Shown in pieces: positions 1 through 5,244 of a stretch of DNA of 5,244 nt (position 1 is its first letter; the number at the start of each line of letters is the position of its first letter). Made by a program: the position numbers and the translations under genes. The notes below the pieces were generated by a model. The model saw only the letters and a program-made list of their open reading frames with translations. It did no database searches and was not told the DNA's origin. The DNA comes from Thiotrichaceae bacterium (lineage in GTDB: Bacteria; Pseudomonadota; Gammaproteobacteria; Thiotrichales; Thiotrichaceae): positions 1-5,244 of the forward strand of contig JALVRY010000224.1 in NCBI GenBank assembly GCA_027024625.1, written 5' to 3'.

Positions 1-282
1 TTTGTTTTTGTCCCACCACCATGCGCGATCTTTTACGAGACGTATGTCAATCTCACTAATAATATTGATTCCATCACGCAGACCATCCCGTAAATAATCG
101 GTGAGCTGATAACGTAATTGGGTATTTAGTAGATAGCTACGTTCACCTGATTCTTTGAGACTAAAATGCTCAAAGCCAATCCTTCCTTCATCGGAAAAAA
201 GAAGCGTGGGATACAAAGTCGAAGACACCATGAGCAGTATCAATAGAACTCTATTTGTAAAATTAATGCCTGTGGTATTAAT
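1..282 (-). CDS. DUF4390 family exported protein, N-terminal part (cut by window edge)
   Basis: The frame is open from the left edge back to a TAG at 300-298. It encodes about 77 residues after the only ATG (231-229), including RYQLTDYLRDGLRDGINI, then EIDIRL and RAWWWD, which fit the DUF4390 family: alternating hydrophobic strands and a Trp-rich turn. The family has no established function; it is commonly found next to rsmB and often precedes ntrY/ntrX two-component genes, so a sensor kinase may lie beyond the edge (inference). The start is uncertain. ATG 231 and TTG 243 both cut into a hydrophobic stretch (VLLILLMVSSTLYPTLLF) that looks like a signal peptide or membrane anchor. An ATT at 282-280 has AGGA eight bases upstream and would give a complete signal peptide with a positive residue before the hydrophobic core. 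It overlaps the rsmB stop codon, which suggests translational coupling. I chose ATT on this basis. The family call is fairly sure; the start is not. Confidence 0.72.
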   Translation of the reverse strand, partial: MNTTGINFTNRVLLILLMVSSTLYPTLLFSDEGRIGFEHFSLKESGERSYLLNTQLRYQLTDYLRDGLRDGINIISEIDIRLVKDRAWWWDKNK

Positions 283-1579
283 TGCCGATTTCCTTTTCTA
301 GTAAAGCGTAGTAAAAACCATCCATGTCGTCTTGACCAGACAATATTTGTCTACCATATTGACAAGCACGACCCCAATTAGCCTCTATCATACAAAGTTT
401 TGCATCATTGTGCTGGTTAATAAATGCTTCAATTTGTTTCTCATTTTCATCGGGCAATATAGAACAAGTGGCATAGAGCAATTTTCCACCTGATTTTAGT
501 AAAGGCCATAATGATTTGAGGATATGAGCCTGTAATTTTTGTAATACAGCAATATCACTGTCTTTTCGTAAAAGCTTTATATCAGGATGACGACGAATCA
601 CGCCTGTCGCTGAACAAGGCGCATCAAGTAAAATACGATCAAATAATTGACCATCCCACCATGCTTTAGTATCTGCAACATCGGCACTAATCAATTTGGC
701 AGTTTGATTTAAACGTCGAAGATTTTCATCAACACGTTTTAGTCTGCTCTCCTTATTATCGACAGCGGTTACAGTTAGCTGTTTGGCTGACTCGAGGATA
801 TGCCCTGTTTTCCCGCCGGGTGCAGCACAAGCATCTAATATTCGCATTCCTGCTTGGCAATTCAATAATTGAGCAGCAAATTGAGCGGCGGTATCTTGCA
901 CTGATACTGCCCCCTTATCGAATGCAGGTAAATCATACACATTAACGGGTTTTACAAGCTGAATTGCGGTTTGGCTTAGAGGGACACACTCGGCTTGGAT
1001 ATCAAGCTCAGCTAGTTGTTTGAGATAAGCTTCGCGGGTATTTTGACTAAGGTTCACGCGTAAACTCATGGGGGCTTTTTTATTACTGTTAGCAGCAATT
1101 TGCTTCCAGTCATCAGGCCATGCCTTTTTAATGCGTTTAATTAGCCAAATGGGTAGGGCATGAATACTGACTTTTTTAGCATGAGTTAATAGTTTCTCCT
1201 TATCACGCAAAAAGCCGCGTAAAATTCCATTAATTAAGGCTCGACTCCATTTCTTTTTTAACTTCTTCGTTACTGCAACCGTTTCGTTAACAGCAGCATG
1301 ATCAGGTGTACGTTGATAAATGAGTTGATACAAGCCAATGCGAATTAAGCATTCTAAATCTTTGTCTTTTTGCTTTAAGGGCTTAACTAATAGCTGTTCT
1401 AATAGGGCGTTGATCGTTTCAAAATGCCGTAAATTACCAAAGCATAAGTCTTGAATGAGTGCTTTATCTTCTGACGATTGCACGTTGCTATCCTGTAAGA
1501 CGTCAGACAATGAATCACCGTGATAAATAACACGTTGCAAGCATTTTGTTGCGATAAAGCGGGGGTCAGAAGTTAGCAT
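278..1579 (-). CDS. rsmB: 16S rRNA (cytosine(967)-C5)-methyltransferase RsmB
   Basis: RsmB (Sun/Fmu) transfers a methyl group from S-adenosylmethionine to C5 of C967 of 16S rRNA in the cytoplasm. Numbering from the ATG at 1579 (433 residues; the E. coli protein has 429): an N-terminal NusB-like RNA-binding domain covers about 1-130, with the signature DLCFGNLRH at 44-52. The Rossmann methyltransferase core carries the SAM-binding motif LDACAAPGGKTGHILE at 248-263, the acidic residue in AVD at 272-274, motif IV DAPCS at 319-323 (Cys322) and motif VI YATCS at 369-373 (Cys372, the expected nucleophile), ending in DGFYYA at 420-425. Both cysteines of the m5C class are present, so it should be active. 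A GTG at 1600 would add seven residues and overlap fmt. I prefer ATG 1579, one base after the fmt stop, because its length and N-terminus fit the family. Neither start has a clear ribosome-binding site, so translation is probably coupled to fmt. Confidence 0.95.
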   Translation of the reverse strand: MLTSDPRFIATKCLQRVIYHGDSLSDVLQDSNVQSSEDKALIQDLCFGNLRHFETINALLEQLLVKPLKQKDKDLECLIRIGLYQLIYQRTPDHAAVNETVAVTKKLKKKWSRALINGILRGFLRDKEKLLTHAKKVSIHALPIWLIKRIKKAWPDDWKQIAANSNKKAPMSLRVNLSQNTREAYLKQLAELDIQAECVPLSQTAIQLVKPVNVYDLPAFDKGAVSVQDTAAQFAAQLLNCQAGMRILDACAAPGGKTGHILESAKQLTVTAVDNKESRLKRVDENLRRLNQTAKLISADVADTKAWWDGQLFDRILLDAPCSATGVIRRHPDIKLLRKDSDIAVLQKLQAHILKSLWPLLKSGGKLLYATCSILPDENEKQIEAFINQHNDAKLCMIEANWGRACQYGRQILSGQDDMDGFYYALLEKEIGN

Positions 1580-1580
1580 C

Positions 1581-2525
1581 TTAGTTAGGGAAGGTCTCAC
1601 CCAGTAATGACTTGGCGTTTAGAAAATCACGAGCATTGAGTTTTTTGCCGCCTGGCACTTGTAAGCGAGTGATTCTTACTGCTCCCTCGCCGGTTGCAAT
1701 ATCAATGCCGTCCTTGCTTTCGTTGATTACTTCACCCGCTGTTGCTTGGCTATTATTCTCGACAACAGTGGACGCCAATAACTTTAACGGTTTGCCACGG
1801 TAGAGCGTATAGGCTGTAGGCCATGCATCAAAAGCACGAATTAAACAGTCGATTTCTTTGGCAGATTTATTCCAATCAATTTCCCCTTCTGCTTTACTCA
1901 GTTTATGAGCATAGTTTGCAAGTTCATCATTTTGAACTTCTGGCTGAAGCTCATCATTAATGATTTGATCAATAACGGTCATCAAGCCAGTTGCACCCTC
2001 GGCAGAAAGTTTGTCATGAATACTTTGTCCACCATCTGTTGCAGTAATGGGGATAGTGATTTTATGTAATATGTCGCCCGTATCTAAACCGGCTGCCATT
2101 TGCATAATGGTAACACCTGTTTCAGTGTCCCCCGCTTGGATTGCTCGATGAATAGGAGCCGCACCACGCCAACGCGGTAATAATGAAGCATGAATATTTA
2201 AGCAGCCATAGCTTGGCGTATCTAAAACAGCTTGTGGCAAGATAAGGCTATACGCAGCGACCACCATAAGATCAGGTTGATAATCACGCAGTTTTTGTTG
2301 TTCTTCCTCTGTTTTTAGCGTGACGGTTTGCTCAACAGGGATATTATTATCAACAGCTAGTTGTTTGACAGGACCAAAGCGAATCTTACGACCACGCCCA
2401 GCAGGACGATCAGGCTGTGTATAAACCGCAACAACTTCGTGTTCAGAATCAATCAATGCCTGCAAAGCAGGAACAGAAAAATCAGGTGTTCCTGCATAGA
2501 TGATACGTAGTTTTTTATTATTCAT
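1581..2525 (-). CDS. fmt: Methionyl-tRNA formyltransferase
   Basis: Fmt formylates the amino group of Met on initiator tRNA using 10-formyltetrahydrofolate, preparing it for initiation. From the ATG at 2525 it has 314 residues (about 315 in E. coli). The N-terminal formyltransferase Rossmann domain begins IIYAGTPDFSVPAL at 8-21. Residues 38-54 form the PDRPAGRGRK-type loop that separates Fmt from PurN and contacts the tRNA acceptor. The catalytic set is Asn110 and His112 in NIHASLLPRWRGAAPI and Asp148 in GLDTGDIL. The C-terminal tRNA-binding domain runs from about 208 (LSKAEGEIDW) to the end, including RAFDAWPTAY and a final ARDFLN. An upstream in-frame ATG at 2549 would add eight residues. 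It is rejected because ATG 2525 has AGAG seven bases upstream and gives the family length. rsmB follows after one base. Unlike the tight def-fmt pair usual in relatives, def lies 349 bases upstream, and fmt appears to have its own promoter. Confidence 0.97.
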   Translation of the reverse strand: MNNKKLRIIYAGTPDFSVPALQALIDSEHEVVAVYTQPDRPAGRGRKIRFGPVKQLAVDNNIPVEQTVTLKTEEEQQKLRDYQPDLMVVAAYSLILPQAVLDTPSYGCLNIHASLLPRWRGAAPIHRAIQAGDTETGVTIMQMAAGLDTGDILHKITIPITATDGGQSIHDKLSAEGATGLMTVIDQIINDELQPEVQNDELANYAHKLSKAEGEIDWNKSAKEIDCLIRAFDAWPTAYTLYRGKPLKLLASTVVENNSQATAGEVINESKDGIDIATGEGAVRITRLQVPGGKKLNARDFLNAKSLLGETFPN

Positions 2526-2530
2526 TATCG

Positions 2531-2537
2531 TTCTCTT
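2531..2537 (-). promoter_or_regulatory. Ribosome-binding site of fmt
   Basis: On the minus strand AAGAGAA lies just before ATG 2525, with AGAG (2536-2533) seven bases from the start. It decides the fmt start in favour of 2525; the in-frame ATG at 2549 has no such motif before it. Confidence 0.6.
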
Positions 2538-2576
2538 GAGCCACTGCATAATTAAGAAGTTGTTTCATAGGTCATC

Positions 2577-2604
2577 ATTATCGCAAACTCGACTAAGTAT
2601 TCAA
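2577..2604 (-). promoter_or_regulatory. Candidate sigma-70 promoter for fmt-rsmB
   Basis: Read on the minus strand: TTGAAT (2604-2599, four of six matches to TTGACA), a 16-base spacer, and GATAAT (2582-2577, five of six matches to TATAAT). A TG one base upstream of the -10 makes it an extended -10 element. Transcription would begin near 2570, giving fmt a leader of about 45 bases. The position, just downstream of the non-coding gap that separates def from fmt, makes a dedicated promoter reasonable. Found by eye only; no transcript evidence. Confidence 0.5.
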
Positions 2605-2641
2605 GGAACATTGATTAATGCTTGTTTATTGGAGGGTGGTA

Positions 2642-2841
2642 GCCCTAATTAGATTTGATTCAGGTAATACTTTTGAAATGAATAAAAGTTGGGAGAAAAG
2701 CACCCTGATACTGGTGTTTACCTGAAACTGAAATGCTGCAAGAAGGCCTTTGATTTAGTATTAAAGGCAATGAAGAAACCACTCACTAAAAGATATAAAA
2801 CTTGCAAAGATTGGCAGAAAATTAAGAGCCACTACCATTAA
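2642..2841 (+). pseudogene. Possible decayed fragment of a kinesin-light-chain-type TPR gene
   Basis: This stretch fills most of the 349-base gap between fmt and def, which otherwise holds only the fmt promoter and leader. On the plus strand one frame (from 2642) reads toward FEMNK at 2672-2686. After a shift of one base the sequence continues from 2689 as LGEKHPDTGVYL, and later CCKKAFDLVLKAMKK, staying open to a TAA at 2839-2841. The motif K-x-LGEKHPDT is characteristic of kinesin-light-chain-like TPR repeats (42 residues each). About 122 bases further on, close to the expected 126, a related piece occurs: TTGGGAGAAAA at 2689-2699 is matched by TTGGCAGAAAA at 2811-2821, whose frame reads NLQRLAEN and then a stop. 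Frameshifts and stops, together with no start codon or ribosome-binding site, suggest a relic and not a working gene. The first unit is the stronger evidence; chance similarity in AT-rich DNA cannot be excluded. Confidence 0.35.
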
Positions 2842-2874
2842 ATAATAGTTCCTAAAGCTTATCCCATAATATTA

Positions 2875-3375
2875 TTACAGCCTCTTAAACATCTTCTTCA
2901 TTTTCTTCTTAACACGCTGTTGTTTCAATGGTGATAGGTAGTCAACAAATAATTTACCGTTAAGGTGATCAATTTCGTGTTGAATACAAAGTGCTAATAA
3001 ACCATCGGTTTCTAGCTCAAATTCTTTGCCTGTGCAATCTAAAGCTCTTACTTTGATTGATTCGGCTCGTTTTATGTCGGCAAAATATTCAGGTACCGAT
3101 AAACAGCCTTCCTCGCTGATTTTTTCACCATTAAGTTCTATCAACTCAGGATTGATAAAGCATAAGGGTTCGTCTTTGCTTTTGGAGATGTCAATGACAA
3201 CCAGTTGCTTGTGTACGTTCACTTGTGTTGCCGCCAAACCAATGCCAGGAGCATCGTACATGGTTTCAAACATGTCATCGATAAGTTGTTTAAGCTTATC
3301 ATCAACGTGTTCAACAGGGGCTGCTTTAGTGCGCAAGCGAGTATCGGGGTAATGTAAAATATCTAAAATTGCCAT
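2875..3375 (-). CDS. def: Peptide deformylase
   Basis: Def is a cytoplasmic metalloenzyme (usually Fe2+) that removes the formyl group from the N-terminal Met of new proteins, the step reversing what Fmt adds. It has 166 residues, close to E. coli's 169. All three family motifs are intact: GIGLAATQ at 44-51, EEGCLS at 88-93 with metal ligand Cys91, and QHEIDH at 132-137 with ligands His133 and His137 and catalytic Glu134. The C-terminus is strongly basic ([16 protein letters not shown]), like the ribosome-contacting tail helix of type I deformylases. The ATG at 3375 fits the family start ([15 protein letters not shown]); only a weak GGTAG lies upstream. It is transcribed divergently from the TsaP-like gene. 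The following 349-base gap before fmt is unusual for this pair, and I see no convincing terminator in it. Confidence 0.97.
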   Translation of the reverse strand: MAILDILHYPDTRLRTKAAPVEHVDDKLKQLIDDMFETMYDAPGIGLAATQVNVHKQLVVIDISKSKDEPLCFINPELIELNGEKISEEGCLSVPEYFADIKRAESIKVRALDCTGKEFELETDGLLALCIQHEIDHLNGKLFVDYLSPLKQQRVKKKMKKMFKRL

Positions 3376-3422
3376 GACTACCGTTTGTTCAGAATTTTAT
3401 GCATAAGGTCTTCAGTCGATTT

Positions 3423-3450
3423 ATTATAACCGAAATCAGAGGAATCTCTA
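3423..3450 (-). promoter_or_regulatory. Candidate sigma-70 promoter for def
   Basis: On the minus strand, a perfect TATAAT lies at 3428-3423, with TAGAGA (3450-3445, four of six to TTGACA) 16 bases upstream. Transcription would start near 3416, about 40 bases before ATG 3375. The same bases read TATAAC on the plus strand (3425-3430), so the -10 could also serve the divergent TsaP-like gene, but no good plus-strand -35 is visible. Confidence 0.5.
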
Positions 3451-3506
3451 TTACTTCACATAAAGCCTACCCCATACGCTTTGGTGATGCTAAAAACAAT
3501 AAAAAT

Positions 3507-3511
3507 AAAGG
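3507..3511 (+). promoter_or_regulatory. Ribosome-binding site of the TsaP-like gene
   Basis: AAAGG lies eight bases before ATG 3520. A second ATG at 3513 is too close to this site and in another frame, so 3520 is the start. Confidence 0.55.
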
Positions 3512-3519
3512 TATGAGTT

Positions 3520-4710
3520 ATGGGTACACAATACAATGTATTTAGTCGTGCATTTTTTCTTAGCACAACAATATTTGTTTCAATTTCGGCGTTAACGGCT
3601 TGTACCCAAGTTGATGAGCGAATTTACCCAAAAGGGCATTATGATAGTTATTACGGTGCGCCACCAAAGAAAGTTGCACGTCGTGCTCATAAGAAAATAG
3701 AAATTCAGCCCACAGCCCCTAAGAAATATATTGTAAAAAAAGGTGACACTCTGTGGGGTATTTCCAAAAAGTTTTTAGTTAAACCTTGGTATTGGCCTGA
3801 AATTTGGGATAAAAATCAAGAGATTAAAAATCCGCATCTTATTTTTCCGGGAGATGTGCTGTACCTTGTATTTGTAAAGGATGATGATGGGAAATTAGTT
3901 CCTCGTATTCGCGTAGACTACGGCAAACGGCATGAGCCTGTCTCTAGCTTAATTCCATTTTTAGCTTGGCCTCGCGTGTTAGATAAGCGAACAATTGACA
4001 ATGCTCCTTATATTGTTGGTTCACAAGATGATCATAATTTGATTATTGAAGGTGAAAAGATTTATATCAAACGTCTACATGCGGCAGAAGGGGATCGCTA
4101 CGGTATCTTCCACAAATTGAAAGAGTTAATAGACCCAGAAACCAAACGAAGCTTAGGCTTTGAAGTGGATTATATGGCCTATGCCCGTGTTGAACGCAGG
4201 GGTACACCACTCACAACAGCGAGTATTATCAGTGCGAGGCGTGAGGTGCGTAAGGGAGATAAACTCTTTAGACCCAAAGATGAAACACATGGATTAAATG
4301 TACCAATTCATGATCCAGATATAAGAGTACGTGGTACTGTTATGTCTTTATATGATGCTCATGCGATTAGTGGGCAGCATATGATAGCGGTAATTAACCG
4401 AGGTAAGCACCAAGGCATCGAAGTCGGTCATACGCTGGGAATTTATTCAAACGGTAGAACAGTGTTAGATGTTGAGGAAAAAGCAAAAGCTGATGCAGCG
4501 ATTAAAGCACGTATGCAGAAATATCCCATCAACCTACCATTCTTAACAAAGAATGCTCCACCATTGCCGAGTTTTGATACGCAAGTTGAGCTACCACCTG
4601 AGCGAATCGGCACAATGGTTATTTACAAAGTGACAGATTCGGTTAGCTTTGGTCTAATCGTTGATTCAGAAAGAGCAATCCGAAATGGAGATAAGATTGG
4701 TAATCCTTAG
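3520..4710 (+). CDS. LysM-domain lipoprotein, TsaP-like (type IV pilus secretin-associated)
   Basis: This 396-residue protein has a lipoprotein signal peptide: hydrophobic residues 11-24, then lipobox LTAC with Cys28, followed by Thr, consistent with outer-membrane sorting. A basic linker (KKVARRAHKK, 50-59) leads to one LysM domain at about 69-117 (YIVKKGDTLWGIS and NPHLIFPGDVLYL), which binds peptidoglycan. The remaining 280 residues resemble the FlgT-like C-terminal region of TsaP, ending ERIGTMVIYK, then GLIVDSERA and GDKIGNP. In recalled comparison this matches Pseudomonas PA0020, which occupies the same place beside def and dprA. TsaP anchors the PilQ secretin to the cell wall in Neisseria and Myxococcus; that role here is inferred, and many databases call such proteins only 'LysM peptidoglycan-binding domain-containing protein'. 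Unusual points are the lipid anchor and a segment at about 318-358 (Ala/Lys-rich, then Pro-rich) that seems longer than in PA0020. The family is sure, the pilus role moderately so. Confidence 0.9.
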   Translation: MGTQYNVFSRAFFLSTTIFVSISALTACTQVDERIYPKGHYDSYYGAPPKKVARRAHKKIEIQPTAPKKYIVKKGDTLWGISKKFLVKPWYWPEIWDKNQEIKNPHLIFPGDVLYLVFVKDDDGKLVPRIRVDYGKRHEPVSSLIPFLAWPRVLDKRTIDNAPYIVGSQDDHNLIIEGEKIYIKRLHAAEGDRYGIFHKLKELIDPETKRSLGFEVDYMAYARVERRGTPLTTASIISARREVRKGDKLFRPKDETHGLNVPIHDPDIRVRGTVMSLYDAHAISGQHMIAVINRGKHQGIEVGHTLGIYSNGRTVLDVEEKAKADAAIKARMQKYPINLPFLTKNAPPLPSFDTQVELPPERIGTMVIYKVTDSVSFGLIVDSERAIRNGDKIGNP

Positions 4711-4713
4711 AGG
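4709..4713 (+). promoter_or_regulatory. Ribosome-binding site of dprA, overlapping the upstream stop codon
   Basis: AGAGG begins inside the TAG stop of the TsaP-like gene (4708-4710) and ends five bases before GTG 4719. It supports the GTG start and translational coupling of the two genes. Confidence 0.65.
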
Positions 4714-4718
4714 CATTT

Positions 4719-5244
4719 GTGGCAAATATTGAAGATTGGTTGACCTTACATAAAATTTCAGGTGTCGGGCCAAAAGCATTTCAATCATTGCTTCAGCATT
4801 TTGGTTCTGTCAGTAAGGTGTTAGATGCTGCAAAGCGAGCATCTAATGATGAACTATTGCAAGCAGGTATTAATAACCGCACGTTAAACAATCTTCGTAA
4901 AGCATCAAGTGATTATATCCATGCCGATATGGATTGGTTGGAGGCTCACGATAGGCATCATATCATCACTTTGGATGACCCTATTTATCCTAGTTTGCTC
5001 CGTGAAATTCCATCACCACCGCCACTGCTTTTTGTGAATGGTGATCCTAATTTACTGCGTGATCCACAGTTAGCGATAGTTGGCAGTCGTAATCCAACTC
5101 AAAGTGGGCGAGATTTAGCTTATAGTTTTGCCAAGCATTTAGGAGCATCAGGTTTTTGCATCACCAGTGGGTTAGCTCTTGGTGTGGATGGCTTTAGCCA
5201 TAAAGGAGCTTTAGATGCAGGTGCACCAACCATTGCGGTAACAG
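4719..5244 (+). CDS. dprA: DNA-processing protein DprA/Smf, N-terminal part (cut by window edge)
   Basis: DprA binds incoming single-stranded DNA during natural transformation, protects it and loads RecA; the gene is also kept in many bacteria not known to be competent. The window holds 175 codons plus one base, roughly the first half of a usual 360-380 residue protein. Residues 1-65 resemble the helix-hairpin-helix/SAM-like N-terminal domain (HKISGVGPKAFQSLLQHFG). A Rossmann-like DprA domain follows: DDPIYPSLLREIPSPPPLLF at 86-105, VGSRNPTQSG at 121-130 and SGLALGVDGFSHKGAL at 150-165, the family's ssDNA-binding signature. The start is GTG, the only usual start codon after the in-frame stop at 4701-4703, with a good ribosome-binding site. 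It lies eight bases after the TsaP-like gene, so the two are probably cotranscribed. There is no frameshift in the visible part; the C-terminal domain cannot be judged. Confidence 0.95.
   Translation, partial: MANIEDWLTLHKISGVGPKAFQSLLQHFGSVSKVLDAAKRASNDELLQAGINNRTLNNLRKASSDYIHADMDWLEAHDRHHIITLDDPIYPSLLREIPSPPPLLFVNGDPNLLRDPQLAIVGSRNPTQSGRDLAYSFAKHLGASGFCITSGLALGVDGFSHKGALDAGAPTIAVT

Noticed and set aside
1612..1803. 63-codon plus-strand frame inside fmt
   Set aside because: It is fully antisense to the C-terminal domain of fmt, shows no family motif and has no convincing ribosome-binding site.
2746..2768. Inverted repeat GCCTTT / AAAGGC as a def terminator
   Set aside because: The six-base arms pair, but on the minus strand they are followed by CTTCTTGC, not a run of T, and the stem is AT-rich inside; too weak to call.
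2770..2841. 23-codon plus-strand frame from ATG 2770 as a small gene
   Set aside because: AAGG is only two bases from the ATG and the frame simply continues an open stretch from upstream; better explained as part of the TPR-like relic.
2526..2874. Insertion sequence in the def-fmt gap
   Set aside because: No terminal inverted repeats, target duplication or transposase motif could be found.
3026..3352. 108-codon plus-strand frame inside def
   Set aside because: It lies antisense to the conserved def catalytic motifs; its Ser/Cys-rich translation is what the reverse of def codons would give.
3438..3449. AGAG-GAAT-CTCT dyad as an operator over the def -35
   Set aside because: Four-base arms are expected by chance and no known regulator site is recognised.

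Overview
This window is a chromosomal housekeeping locus from an AT-rich gammaproteobacterium. The gene order DUF4390 – rsmB – fmt – def on the minus strand, facing away from a LysM/TsaP-like gene and dprA on the plus strand, matches the arrangement I recall around the start of many gammaproteobacterial chromosomes (for example Pseudomonas PA0017–PA0021). All five genes outside the DUF4390 entry are recognisable from catalytic or family motifs. The sequence does not allow a genus to be named.

Minus strand, read right to left: def (peptide deformylase, 3375–2875), a gap of 349 bases, fmt (Met-tRNA formyltransferase, 2525–1581), rsmB (16S rRNA m5C967 methyltransferase, 1579–278), then the start of a DUF4390 protein that leaves the window at base 1. 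Fmt adds the formyl group to initiator Met-tRNA, Def removes it from nascent proteins, and RsmB modifies the 30S P-site region, so the cluster serves translation initiation. fmt, rsmB and the DUF4390 gene are tightly packed and probably share a transcript. def is set apart by the gap. The gap holds what looks like a decayed piece of a kinesin-light-chain-type TPR gene, plus a good candidate promoter that would drive fmt separately from def.

Plus strand: a 144-base divergent intergenic region carries a candidate def promoter with a perfect TATAAT. It is followed by a LysM-containing lipoprotein that resembles TsaP (type IV pilus secretin-associated protein), and eight bases later by dprA (natural-transformation ssDNA/RecA loader), which is cut by the right edge. 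This pair links envelope/pilus and DNA uptake functions.

I found no RNA gene, CRISPR array, complete mobile element or new defence system. The observations most worth a second look are the TPR remnant between def and fmt, the missing conventional start codon of the DUF4390 gene (best candidate an ATT overlapping the rsmB stop), and the lipoprotein form and insertion of the TsaP-like protein.
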